Source of the DNA: Endosaccharibacter trunci
GTDB lineage: Bacteria; Pseudomonadota; Alphaproteobacteria; Acetobacterales; Acetobacteraceae
NCBI GenBank assembly: GCA_024515975.1
Contig: JAMSKV010000002.1
Location: 124,001-188,000 of the forward strand
Direction: 5' to 3'
DNA: 64,000 bases
Position 1 is the first letter of the stretch. Each line of letters begins with the position of its first letter. The notes beneath the pieces were generated by a model. That model was not told the DNA's origin. It saw nothing but the letters and a program-made list of their open reading frames with translations, and did no database searches. Both the position numbers and the translations under genes were made by a program. Below are positions 32,826 through 41,801 of this stretch, one piece after another.

Positions 32826-34510
32826 GCAAGATCTCCATTTTCCTGGGTGCGACCGCGCTGTTCGGCTTGTCGCTGGCCGCGAGTTCGGTTTCGGCGCAGG
32901 AGCGTGCCTGGAACGGCACCGAGACCTACAATGAAGCTGTTCCGGCCGATCAGCCGCCGACCTTCCCGCAGGGCAAACCCACAACCGCGCAGCTTGATCC
33001 CGCGAGTGCCGCGAAGGGAGGCGGCGACCCGACGGCGACCGATATCCTCGCGCGCGGCAAATATCTGACCGATATGGCGGATTGCGCCTCGTGCCACACG
33101 CATGATGGCGGCCCGGAATTCGCCGGCGGCCGTCCGATGGGGATGCCGTTCGGAACGCTGTACACACCCAACATCACACCGGATCGTGAGACAGGGATCG
33201 GCGGCTGGACGTTCGAGGACTTCGTCACCTTGTTCCGGAAAGGCCGCAACAAGCACGGCCAGTACGTGTATCCGGGCATGCCGTATCCCTGGTATGCGTC
33301 CATGCGCGACGAGGACATCAAGGCGATCTACGCCTATATCATGTCGCAGGCGCCGGTCCGGTACAAGATCCCTGAGAACCAGATCCTGTTTCCGTTCAAC
33401 TTCCGCCCCGCGATCGCGCTCTACAACCTGGCCTTCGTGCCGAGCGGGATCTTCAAGGACGATCCGAAGCAGAGCGCGCTGGTCAACCGCGGCGACTACA
33501 TCGTCAATTCCTTCGCCCATTGCACGGAATGCCATAACGGCCGCACTCTGCTCGGCAAGCGCGACATCGCCTTGCCGTTCGCCGGCGGCGTGATCACCCA
33601 TTGGGCCACGCCCAATATCACCAACAACAAGGCGAGCGGCCTTGGTCGTTACACCGACGCTCAGCTCTTCAACTATTTGAAGACCGGCGCGGATGACGTC
33701 ATGGGCACCGCGGTCGGACCGATGCGCGAGACCGTGGATGTGAGCCTGTCGAAGTTTCGTGACGAGGATATCCGCGCGATCATCGCCTATCTGCGCACGC
33801 AGGACCGGCCGTCCACCTACAGCCCCTACAAGCGCGACGCCTACAAGGGTCCAAACCCGCCTGGCGCGCAGGTGTACAACTCGTTCTGTTCCGCCTGCCA
33901 TGGCGCGGACGGAAAAGGCGAGAAGGGCGTCATTCCCGCGTTGGATGGCAACGGCATGATCCTGGCGGCCGGGCCGCACAACGTGATCAACGTGATCATC
34001 GGCGGTGTGGAGGCCAAGGGATCGTTCGGCGTGATGCCGGCCCTCGGCAATAGCATGACCGACAAGCAGATCGCAGACGTGACCAACTACGTGCGTCAGG
34101 CCTGGAGCAACAATGCGCCGCCCAACGCGGATGCGTTCCTCGTCTCCGTGAACCGCGTCGATGCGGATGGCGCGGCGCAGAGCATGCTGAATGGCAAGCA
34201 CGCCGGTGGCTGTCCGGCGCTCGACGAATCGGAACTGCAGAAGGTGCTGGCCGACGACGGCAACGGCATCGAAACGGCGCTGACGTCCATGACACTGCCG
34301 ACCATGCTGCCGACGGTGGACGCCGTGGTGGAAAAGGTGAAGCAAGCCGCGCCGGATCTGAAGCCGGAGCAGATCGTCAACGGCCTGACCGTGGCGTATT
34401 GCCCGATCCTGTATCGCGACACCACCGTCGCTCCCACCCAGAAAAGCGCGCAACTCGCGAATTTCAGCGCGCGCGTCTACACGCAGCTCAGGACCAATGG
34501 CGCCTACTGA
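32822..34510 (+). CDS. Triheme cytochrome c, AdhB/gluconate-dehydrogenase type, in the puf operon
   Basis: A 562-residue exported protein with a signal peptide (cleavage after VSA at about residue 25) and three heme sites: C88-C91-H92, C234-C237-H238 and C356-C359-H360. The spacing and the motifs DCASCHTHDGGPEFAGG and HCTECHNGRTLLGK match the cytochrome subunits of membrane alcohol, aldehyde or gluconate dehydrogenases. A further about 120-residue C-terminal domain (440-562) has no heme. Those subunits normally sit beside their dehydrogenase gene, but here the gene overlaps pufC by 4 bp (ATGA). A role in carrying electrons to PufC or from a dehydrogenase is inferred from that position. Confidence 0.9.
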   Translation: MSKISIFLGATALFGLSLAASSVSAQERAWNGTETYNEAVPADQPPTFPQGKPTTAQLDPASAAKGGGDPTATDILARGKYLTDMADCASCHTHDGGPEFAGGRPMGMPFGTLYTPNITPDRETGIGGWTFEDFVTLFRKGRNKHGQYVYPGMPYPWYASMRDEDIKAIYAYIMSQAPVRYKIPENQILFPFNFRPAIALYNLAFVPSGIFKDDPKQSALVNRGDYIVNSFAHCTECHNGRTLLGKRDIALPFAGGVITHWATPNITNNKASGLGRYTDAQLFNYLKTGADDVMGTAVGPMRETVDVSLSKFRDEDIRAIIAYLRTQDRPSTYSPYKRDAYKGPNPPGAQVYNSFCSACHGADGKGEKGVIPALDGNGMILAAGPHNVINVIIGGVEAKGSFGVMPALGNSMTDKQIADVTNYVRQAWSNNAPPNADAFLVSVNRVDADGAAQSMLNGKHAGGCPALDESELQKVLADDGNGIETALTSMTLPTMLPTVDAVVEKVKQAAPDLKPEQIVNGLTVAYCPILYRDTTVAPTQKSAQLANFSARVYTQLRTNGAY

Positions 34511-34528
34511 TCCGAACCGGAGCGTGAC

Positions 34529-34732
34529 ATGTATTTTCCGCTGGTGATCTCCGTGGTTCTGGTGGCCCTCTGGCTCGCCGGCGGGATCGTGTACGGCTGG
34601 TGGAAGCGCTTCTACGGCTGGTTCGTGGCGCTCGGATCGCTGGGCGCGGTGGGCGGCGCGGCGCTCCTGGTGATCCTGTTCGTCGGCCCTTACTGGAAGG
34701 TGATCTACGACACGGTGATCCAGCCGGGCTGA
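34529..34732 (+). CDS. Small two-helix membrane protein
   Basis: A 67-residue protein of unrecognised family. Two hydrophobic helices (about 4-22 and 32-53) are separated by the aromatic, basic loop YGWWKRFYGW, and the end is YWKVIYDTVIQPG. It lies 18 bp after the triheme cytochrome, and its stop shares a base with the crtI ATG (TGATG), so it is very likely translated. Size and layout resemble small subunits of membrane complexes, but no function can be assigned. Confidence 0.65.
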   Translation: MYFPLVISVVLVALWLAGGIVYGWWKRFYGWFVALGSLGAVGGAALLVILFVGPYWKVIYDTVIQPG

Positions 34733-36222
34733 TGCGAGCCCGGGAGAAACGGTCCGGCCGCGTCGTGGTGATCGGGGCGGGATTTGGCGGTCTTGCCGCG
34801 GCTTTGCGTGCGCGGGCGATGGGCTACGACGTGCAGGTGATCGAGCGTCTCGACCAGCCTGGCGGCCGCGCGCGCGTGTTCCGGCGCGACGGCTTCACCT
34901 TTGATGCGGGCCCGACCGTGATCACGGCGCCTGATCTGTTCGACGAACTCTGGCATCTGTTCGGCGAGAAGCGCGCGGAGCATGTCGCGTTTCTGCCGGT
35001 GCGCCCCTGGTATCGGATCGGCTTCGCGGATGGACGCGCCTTCGACTATGGCGGCACGGTCGAGGAGATGCGCGCGCGCGTGTCGGCGTTCGCGCCCGGC
35101 GATGCCGAGGGCTTCGTGCGCCTGGCCGAACGTACCCGCGCCTTGTATCGCGCCGGCTACCTGCGGATGGGCGCAATGCCGTTCCATCGCTTTTCCACCA
35201 TGATGCGCGCCGTTCCGACGCTTGTTCGTCTCGGAGCCTGGCGTTCCCTTTATCGCTTCGTTGCGCGCGACATCGCCGACGAATCGTTGCGCCGCGTCTT
35301 CACTTTGCAAATGCTGCTGGTGGGCGGCCATCCGTTCCGCTCGCCTGCGCTTTATGCGCTGATCCAGCAGCTCGAACGCGAGGGCGCCGTCTGGTTCGCC
35401 CGCGGCGGCATGACGGCGCTGGTGCAGCAGCTCGTGCGGCTCGGAGAGCGGCACGGCGTGCGGATGCGGTGCGGCGCGACCGTGTCTCGTATCCTGGTGG
35501 AGCGTGGCCGGACGCGAGGCGTGGTGCTGGAAAGCGGTGAGACCATTCCGGCCGAGATCGTGATCGCCAATGCCGACGCGCCGATGGTGCACGAGGCGTT
35601 GATGCCGCCGGGCCGCCGCCGGTCGAAGCGGCGTCTGGACCGCTTGCAGCCCTCCATGGGGCTGTTCGTGCTGTATTTCGGCACGACGCGTGTTTTCCCC
35701 GCCATTGCACATCACACGATTCTGCTCGGGCAGTCCTATCGCGCGTTGCTGGACCGGATTTTCGGCACCGATCCGACGCTGCCGGACGACCTGTCATTGT
35801 ATCTGCACCGGCCGACAGCCACCGATCCGTCCTTGGCCCCGCCGGGGCAGGACGCGTTCTACGTTCTGGCGCCGGTGCCGAATCTGCGCGCGCCGATCGA
35901 CTGGGATCGGGCGCGACAGATGCTGCGCGACCGGATCGTCCGCATCCTGTCCGAACGGATCATGCCCGGGCTGGAGGCCTGCATCGTGTCCGAAAGCAGT
36001 CTCACGCCGTTGGATTTCAGACACGATTACCTGTCCCGCGACGGCGCCGGCTTCTCCATCGCACCGATCCTGCGCCAATCGGCGTTCTTCCGATTCCATA
36101 ACCGGGTGCGCGGCGTGCGGAACCTGTATCTGGTGGGTGCCGGCACCCATCCCGGCGCCGGCGTGCCGGGCGTTCTGTGCTCGGCGAAGCTGGTGGAAAC
36201 ATTGATGCGTACGGCGGCATGA
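34732..36222 (+). CDS. crtI: Phytoene desaturase
   Basis: A 496-residue FAD-dependent desaturase that converts phytoene to neurosporene or lycopene. It has the dinucleotide motif VVVIGAGFGGLAAALRA at residues 11-27, GGRARVFRRDGFTFDAGPTVIT, and the C-terminal signature NLYLVGAGTHPGAGVPGVL. TGATG coupling to the small upstream gene and ATGA coupling to crtB put crtIB at the end of the puf transcript, away from crtE, crtC and crtD. CrtD is the paralogue. Confidence 0.95.
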   Translation: MRAREKRSGRVVVIGAGFGGLAAALRARAMGYDVQVIERLDQPGGRARVFRRDGFTFDAGPTVITAPDLFDELWHLFGEKRAEHVAFLPVRPWYRIGFADGRAFDYGGTVEEMRARVSAFAPGDAEGFVRLAERTRALYRAGYLRMGAMPFHRFSTMMRAVPTLVRLGAWRSLYRFVARDIADESLRRVFTLQMLLVGGHPFRSPALYALIQQLEREGAVWFARGGMTALVQQLVRLGERHGVRMRCGATVSRILVERGRTRGVVLESGETIPAEIVIANADAPMVHEALMPPGRRRSKRRLDRLQPSMGLFVLYFGTTRVFPAIAHHTILLGQSYRALLDRIFGTDPTLPDDLSLYLHRPTATDPSLAPPGQDAFYVLAPVPNLRAPIDWDRARQMLRDRIVRILSERIMPGLEACIVSESSLTPLDFRHDYLSRDGAGFSIAPILRQSAFFRFHNRVRGVRNLYLVGAGTHPGAGVPGVLCSAKLVETLMRTAA

Positions 36223-37109
36223 GCGGGGTCGCACCCGCACTGCCGGCATCCATTCGGCCGGACGAGAGCGCGGTCGATGCCGCGCCGGCCGATCTGGCGG
36301 TGCTGTCGCGTCATGGCCGGTCATTCCGCCTGGCCGGACGGCTGATGGGCCGCGATTCCTTCGCCCGCGCCGCGGCGCTCTATGCCGCTTGCCGCGCCGT
36401 GGACGATCTCGCCGACGAAGCGCCAGACCCCGTATCGGCGCGCGAATCGCTGCAGGCCATCGAGCGCGATCTGACCGGGCAGGGGCCGCGCACGGTGCTC
36501 GGCAGCCGGTTCCGGCAGCTCGGCGTTTGTCGCGACAGCGCCGCCGGGTTGGTACGCGCGATGCTGTCCGATCTGGAGCCGGTGCGGATCGCCGACGAGG
36601 CGGCGCTGTTGCGCTATGCCGCGGGCGCCGCGGGAACGGTGGGGGTCATGATGTGCGACCTGCTCGGCATCCGAGACCGGACGGCGCGCAGCCGGGCCGG
36701 GTCGCTCGGAATCGCCATGCAACTCACCAACATCGCCCGCGACGTGGCGGAGGATGCAGCGCGCGACCGCATCTATCTGCCGGCCGCCTGGCTTCCGCCT
36801 GGCTGCGCGCCGGACACGCTGCTGCAAGACCCCGTCGCGGTGTTTCGCGCCGTGCGGACTCTGCTTGCCCTGGCGGAGAATCACTATGCCATCGGTGCGC
36901 GGGGTTATCCGGCCCTGCCGCCACAAGCGCGCCTGTCGATCCCGGTAGCCGCGTCCCTTTATCGGCGGATCGGCCAGACGATTCTCGGCCGGGGGGCGTC
37001 CTATCTGGCCGAGCCGCGGACGGTGGTGTCGGGACCGGTACGGGCGCGGGTGGTCCTGTGCACCGTCTTCTCCGAATGGCGGTCGGGGATCGGTCCGGGG
37101 CGTCGCTGA
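36219..37109 (+). CDS. crtB: Phytoene synthase
   Basis: A 296-residue squalene/phytoene synthase that joins two geranylgeranyl diphosphates. The first Asp-rich motif is in RAVDDLADEAPDP and the second in DVAEDAARDRIYLP, with QLTNIARDV just before it. The ATG overlaps the crtI stop (ATGA). This is the last photosynthesis gene on the right of the cluster. The 198-bp spacer after it holds only the FNR-like box described separately. Confidence 0.95.
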   Translation: MSGVAPALPASIRPDESAVDAAPADLAVLSRHGRSFRLAGRLMGRDSFARAAALYAACRAVDDLADEAPDPVSARESLQAIERDLTGQGPRTVLGSRFRQLGVCRDSAAGLVRAMLSDLEPVRIADEAALLRYAAGAAGTVGVMMCDLLGIRDRTARSRAGSLGIAMQLTNIARDVAEDAARDRIYLPAAWLPPGCAPDTLLQDPVAVFRAVRTLLALAENHYAIGARGYPALPPQARLSIPVAASLYRRIGQTILGRGASYLAEPRTVVSGPVRARVVLCTVFSEWRSGIGPGRR

Positions 37110-37214
37110 TCAGTCCTGGGCGAGTGGGGAGGCGACCGGCGGGACGGGAAACCGGTTCGCGTCATGCAAACGTTATGACCAGACCGGTATCGTTCAGCGC
37201 CAGCCGGCGTTCGA

Positions 37215-37228
37215 TTGATCTGGATCAT
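37215..37228. promoter_or_regulatory. FNR/FixK-like box upstream of ackA-xfp
   Basis: TTGATCTGGATCAT matches the TTGAT-N4-ATCAA consensus of FNR/FixK-type regulators with one mismatch in the last base. Its centre is about 86 bp before the ackA ATG. It suggests induction of the acetate kinase-phosphoketolase pair at low oxygen. No matching -10 box was defined. Confidence 0.5.
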
Positions 37229-37307
37229 AGTCCGGGACTGCCCTGTCTGGGATGGTTCGCGGACGGGCCGGGCGGATGCCGGTCTCCATGACAAGGATCG
37301 GAGCATC

Positions 37308-38483
37308 ATGTTCCTGGCCCTGAATGCCGGTTCGTCGACCCTGAAATTCGCCCTGGCTGCGCTCGACGCGCAAGGGACGCCGCGACGCCTCGTCACTGGG
37401 CAGATGGAGCGGAAAAACGGCGAGGCGCATGTTCAGGCGACGGATGCCGCGGGCGCTCCCGTTCTCGATCGCGCCCTGTCGGGCGACGACGATTCCCGTC
37501 TCGAAGAGCTGCTTGGCTGGCTTGAAGATCATGCGAAAAACGGTTTGGCGGGTGTGGGTCACCGCATCGTGCATGGCGGACGGGCCTATGCAGCGCCGGC
37601 GCGTATCACGCCGGAGGTGCTGGCGACGCTGGAGCAGCTGACGGCGTTGGCGCCGCTGCATCAGCCGCACGGGCTGGCGCCGGTGCGGGCGCTGGAAAAA
37701 TGGCGTCCCGGTGTGAAGCAGGTCGCTTGTTTCGACACCGCGTTTCACCACGCCATGCCGGAAACCTCCTGGCGTTACGCGCTGCCGGATGATTTTGCCC
37801 GGCAGGGCATCAGACGCTACGGCTTCCATGGCCTCTCTTACGAATACATCGCCGGATGCCTGCGCGAGCGTCACCCCGAACTGGCTTCGGGCCGCGTCGT
37901 CGTGGCGCATCTCGGCAACGGCGCCAGCCTGTGTGCGATGAGGAATGGGCGCAGCGTCGATACGACGATGGGTTTCACCGCTCTCGATGGGTTGGTGATG
38001 GGGACGCGCGCCGGAGCGCTCGATCCCGGCGTGGTGCTGCACATGATGCAGCAGCTTCGCATGGACGGCGACGCTATCGAGGATGTTCTGTATCGGCGCT
38101 CGGGCCTGCTCGGCCTGTCCGACGGATTGTCGAGCGACATGCGGGTTCTGCTGCGGAGCGACGCGCCTGCGGCGTCGCGGGCGGTCGAGATGTTCGTGAG
38201 CAGGGCGGCGCGCATGATCGCTGCGATGGCCGTTTCGCTCGGCGGGATCGACGGGCTTGTCTTCACAGCCGGAATCGGTGCGCATGCGGCGCCGGTCCGC
38301 GAGAAGATCTGCGCGCAGCTCGAATGGATGGGCGTTTCTCTCGATAGCGATGCCAACAACCGGAATCACGAGACAATTTCGACCGAGCGGAGCCCGGTCG
38401 CCGTGCTGCGTCTGGAAACGGACGAGGAGGCGATGGTGATCCGGCACACGATCGACACGCTGAAGGAGGCGGGTCGCGGTTAA
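37308..38483 (+). CDS. ackA: Acetate kinase
   Basis: A 391-residue cytoplasmic kinase that converts acetyl phosphate and ADP to acetate and ATP. ASKHA-fold motifs are clear: LNAGSSTLKF at the N-terminus, GHRIVHGG with the substrate Arg, FDTAFH, HLGNGASL and FTAGIGAHAAPVRE. The ATG at 37308 places the phosphate-1 motif at residue 4, as usual. With xfp 33 bp downstream it forms a phosphoketolase pathway end: acetyl phosphate from sugar phosphates gives ATP. Confidence 0.95.
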   Translation: MFLALNAGSSTLKFALAALDAQGTPRRLVTGQMERKNGEAHVQATDAAGAPVLDRALSGDDDSRLEELLGWLEDHAKNGLAGVGHRIVHGGRAYAAPARITPEVLATLEQLTALAPLHQPHGLAPVRALEKWRPGVKQVACFDTAFHHAMPETSWRYALPDDFARQGIRRYGFHGLSYEYIAGCLRERHPELASGRVVVAHLGNGASLCAMRNGRSVDTTMGFTALDGLVMGTRAGALDPGVVLHMMQQLRMDGDAIEDVLYRRSGLLGLSDGLSSDMRVLLRSDAPAASRAVEMFVSRAARMIAAMAVSLGGIDGLVFTAGIGAHAAPVREKICAQLEWMGVSLDSDANNRNHETISTERSPVAVLRLETDEEAMVIRHTIDTLKEAGRG

Positions 38484-38516
38484 CGGCACGGCAGGCCGTT
38501 CTCACGTGGAGCCCTG

Positions 38517-40931
38517 ATGGAGAAACAGATGATGCAGAGCCGATCGAACGGTGGCGCAACCGGTTCCGCGCCCCTTGACGCGGAAGAGCTGCGCCGGATG
38601 GATGGGTGGTGGCGTGCCGCCAACTACCTGAATGTCGGACAGATCTATCTGATGCACAATCCGCTGCTGCGAGAACCGCTCAGCGCCGATCACGTCAAGC
38701 CGCGTCTGCTCGGCCATTGGGGCACGTCGCCGGGCCTCAACCTGATCTACGTGCACATGAACCGGTTGATCCGGAAATACGATCTCGATGCCATCTACAT
38801 GGCCGGGCCCGGCCATGGTGGGCCGGCCTTGATCGCCAATGTCTGGCTCGAAGGCAGCTATACCGACATCTATCCGCACGTGACCCGTGACGCGGCGGGA
38901 ATGCTGACCCTGTTCCGGCAATTCTCCACGCCCGGCGGCGTGCCGAGCCATGTGAGCGTACCGACACCGGGATCGATCCACGAGGGCGGAGAACTCGGCT
39001 ATGTTCTGGTGCATGCGTTCGGCGCGGTGATGGACAATCCCGATCTGCTGGTGACGGCCGTAGTGGGTGATGGCGAGTCCGAAACCGGACCCCTGGCTGG
39101 AAGCTGGAAAAGCATCGACTTCATCGATCCCGGTCGGGACGGCGCTGTGCTGCCGATCCTGCACCTGAACGGCTACAAGATCGCCGGACCGACCGTGTGG
39201 GGCCGGCGATCCGACGCCGACCTGGAGCAGTTCTTCCGTGGACAGGGCTACGATCCTGTCTTCGTGGAGGGCGATCAGCCGGCGCAGGTGCATCAGGACT
39301 TCGCCGCCGCCAGCGAAGCTGCGATCTGCAAGATCAGGGCGATCCAGCAGGCGGCGCGTAGCCATTCCAGGCCGGACGATCTGCGCTGGCCGATGATCGT
39401 CCTGCGCACGCCGAAAGGCTGGACCGGCCCCAGGATCGTCGATGGCGTGACGGTGGAAGGGACGTTCCGCGCGCATCAGGTTCCCGTTGCGGAGGTGAAG
39501 ACCAATCCGGAGCATCTGCGCATCCTGGAAGAATGGATGCGCAGCTACCGGCCGGAGGAGTTGTTCGACGAGAACGGCGCTCTGCGCGCGGACTATGCCG
39601 CCCTGTCGCCGGACGGCTTACGCCGGATGGGCAGCAATCCGCACGCCAATGGCGGTCTGCTGCGCAAGCCGCTCGATCTGCCGGACTACAGGGATTACGC
39701 GATCGCCTTCAGCGCGCGCGCCGCCGAACGCACCGGATCGACTGCGGTGCTCGGCCGCTATCTGCGCGACATCTACAGGAACAATCCGGACAATTTTCGT
39801 TTGTTCTGTCCGGACGAGACGAATTCCAACCGTCTCGGCGCTGTCTTCGAAGTGTCGGATCGCTGCCTGGCGACACAGATCTTGCCGCAGGACGACCATG
39901 TCTCGCATGGCGGCCGGGTGATGGAGGTTCTGAGCGAGCATTGCTGCCATGGTTGGCTCGAGGGCTACACCCTGACAGGCCGGCACGGCCTGTTCGCGAG
40001 CTACGAGGCGTTCGCGATGATTATCGATTCCATGGCGATGCAGCACGCCAAATGGATCGAGCATGCGCGTCGCCTGCCCTGGCGTGCGGACATTCCCTCC
40101 TTCAACTATCTGCTGACATCGACCTGCTGGCGCAACGACCATAACGGCTTCAGCCATCAAGGGCCCGGCTTCATCGACACCGTGATCCATCGCAAGCCGC
40201 TGGTGGCGCGCGTGTATCTGCCCCCGGACGCGAATTGCCTGCTGAGCGTCGCCAATCACTGCTTCCGCAGCGTCAACTATCTTAACCTGATGGTGATCGA
40301 CAAGCAGCCGCAATTGCAGTGGCTGACCATGGAGGAGGCCGATGCCCATTGCCGCCTGGGTGCCGGAATCTGGCCGCAATACAGCCGGGAGCCGGACAAG
40401 CCGGACGTGGTCCTGGCCTGCGCCGGAGACATCCCGACCCAGGAGATCGTCGCGGCGGCCTGGCTGCTGCGCCGTCACGCGCCGCAGGTGAAGGTTCGCG
40501 TGGTGAACGTGGTCGATCTGATGCGGCTCTGCCCGCCGGACCGCCATCCGCACGGCATGAGCATGGAGGATTTCACCGCGATCTTCACCGAATCCGCCCC
40601 GGTCCTGTTCGCGTTCCATGGCTATCCGGGGGTGGTGCACGATCTTCTGCATGGCCGGGCCTGGCATGACCGCTTCCATGTGCGCGGATATCTGGAGGAG
40701 GGCACTACGACGACCCCATTTGACATGGTCGTGCAGAACGAGATGAGCCGCCTGCATCTCTGTCTCGACGTGACGCGCTATCTGCCGCATCTGTTCGCCG
40801 ACACCGCGCTGGCGGATTATTGCGAGACCATGCTGGCGCGGCACCAGACCCATATCAGGGAAGCGTTCGACGATTTGCCGGAGATCCGCGACTGGGTGTG
40901 GTCCGACGACCGCGTGCCGGCATCGGGCTGA
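38517..40931 (+). CDS. xfp: Xylulose-5-phosphate/fructose-6-phosphate phosphoketolase
   Basis: An 804-residue thiamine diphosphate enzyme that splits xylulose 5-phosphate (and often fructose 6-phosphate) with phosphate to acetyl phosphate and an aldose phosphate. Conserved features are the AGPGHGGPA site near residue 97, [10 protein letters not shown], the ThDP motif [14 protein letters not shown] near 180, and the middle-domain NSNRLG and HQGPGFID segments. Length fits the family. Phosphoketolases are common in Acetobacteraceae. It probably shares a transcript with ackA. Confidence 0.95.
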   Translation: MEKQMMQSRSNGGATGSAPLDAEELRRMDGWWRAANYLNVGQIYLMHNPLLREPLSADHVKPRLLGHWGTSPGLNLIYVHMNRLIRKYDLDAIYMAGPGHGGPALIANVWLEGSYTDIYPHVTRDAAGMLTLFRQFSTPGGVPSHVSVPTPGSIHEGGELGYVLVHAFGAVMDNPDLLVTAVVGDGESETGPLAGSWKSIDFIDPGRDGAVLPILHLNGYKIAGPTVWGRRSDADLEQFFRGQGYDPVFVEGDQPAQVHQDFAAASEAAICKIRAIQQAARSHSRPDDLRWPMIVLRTPKGWTGPRIVDGVTVEGTFRAHQVPVAEVKTNPEHLRILEEWMRSYRPEELFDENGALRADYAALSPDGLRRMGSNPHANGGLLRKPLDLPDYRDYAIAFSARAAERTGSTAVLGRYLRDIYRNNPDNFRLFCPDETNSNRLGAVFEVSDRCLATQILPQDDHVSHGGRVMEVLSEHCCHGWLEGYTLTGRHGLFASYEAFAMIIDSMAMQHAKWIEHARRLPWRADIPSFNYLLTSTCWRNDHNGFSHQGPGFIDTVIHRKPLVARVYLPPDANCLLSVANHCFRSVNYLNLMVIDKQPQLQWLTMEEADAHCRLGAGIWPQYSREPDKPDVVLACAGDIPTQEIVAAAWLLRRHAPQVKVRVVNVVDLMRLCPPDRHPHGMSMEDFTAIFTESAPVLFAFHGYPGVVHDLLHGRAWHDRFHVRGYLEEGTTTTPFDMVVQNEMSRLHLCLDVTRYLPHLFADTALADYCETMLARHQTHIREAFDDLPEIRDWVWSDDRVPASG

Positions 40932-40956
40932 CCGGTCCGGGCGGTCCGGCGCGCGC

Positions 40957-41415
40957 TCAGCTCTGCGTGTGCTTGCGCAGCGAGCGCACCATGCGGCTGC
41001 CTAGCGGCGCGAACCCGGTCGCCGCGCCGAATTCGGTCAGTTCCGCTGCGCCCGGACCGATCTCCAGCGCGATCCGGTCGCAACCGGCCATGCGCGCCGC
41101 CTGCGAAGCCGCCTTCACCAGCAGTCGCCCAATGCCGCGCCGGCGCTGTTCGCGATCCACCAGCAGCGTGGTGATCCGCGCCACCGGGTGAGGTTCGAAC
41201 AGGGACGGATGCCAATGCACCGAGACCAGGCCGCTCGGCGGCCCCCATTCGAGGGCGAGCAACACGGTGCCGTTCGGCGTCGCGCGCTGAAGGTCGATGC
41301 GTTCGGACAGGATGCGCGCGGGGAGAGCGATGCCGTTCGCGTCCAGCATCTCTGAAAGGCCGGCGCCGTCGGCCGGTTGTGCGGCGCGGATCTCCAGCCC
41401 GTAGCGGCTGCTCAC
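40957..41415 (-). CDS. GNAT-family N-acetyltransferase
   Basis: A 152-residue acetyltransferase. The acetyl-CoA motif A is VDREQRRRGIGRLLVKAAS at about residues 83-101, and the end FGAATGFAPLGSRMVRSLRK is typical of the fold. The GTG start overlaps the stop of the DUF3293 gene (GTGA), so the two are translationally coupled behind rodA. The substrate cannot be told from the sequence. It converges on xfp with a 25-bp GC-rich spacer. Confidence 0.85.
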   Translation of the reverse strand: MSSRYGLEIRAAQPADGAGLSEMLDANGIALPARILSERIDLQRATPNGTVLLALEWGPPSGLVSVHWHPSLFEPHPVARITTLLVDREQRRRGIGRLLVKAASQAARMAGCDRIALEIGPGAAELTEFGAATGFAPLGSRMVRSLRKHTQS

Positions 41416-41801
41416 AGAAGCACCAGCCGCGCCGCCCGGTCCCGCCGTAACACCACGATCGCATTCTGACGGAAGCGCCGCGCCAGGATCGCAGCCGGGC
41501 GCGCCGGCAGACGCGCCAGCACCAGCGGCTCGCCCCAGCGCCCGAGCCGGCCTTCGCCCGCGACATGCGGCACGTGTCGCAGAAACGGTTCCAGCCGGGC
41601 CATGGCGCGCCGGTTCCAGCCATCCGGCATCCTGCGCCCGCCCGGATTGGCGGCGCTCAGCATCGCCAGGGCGTCGCCGCGCCCCCAACCCGCCATCCCG
41701 CTCGGCACTCGGCCGATCCGCGCCGTGACCGGGCCGGCATGATAGGTGCTGAGCCGGTAGGAGCGCAGAACCGCCGGCGTCGGCGGCAGGATTCCGCTCA
41801 A
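41412..41801 (-). CDS. DUF3293-family protein
   Basis: A 129-residue protein. The pattern SAANPGGRRM, EGRLGRWGEPLVLARLP and LARRFRQNAIVVLRR near the end fits the DUF3293 family, whose function is unknown. The start is a TTG overlapping the rodA stop (TTGA); this matches the 4-bp overlap habit of the region. No metal site or membrane segment is seen. Confidence 0.75.
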   Translation of the reverse strand: MSGILPPTPAVLRSYRLSTYHAGPVTARIGRVPSGMAGWGRGDALAMLSAANPGGRRMPDGWNRRAMARLEPFLRHVPHVAGEGRLGRWGEPLVLARLPARPAAILARRFRQNAIVVLRRDRAARLVLL

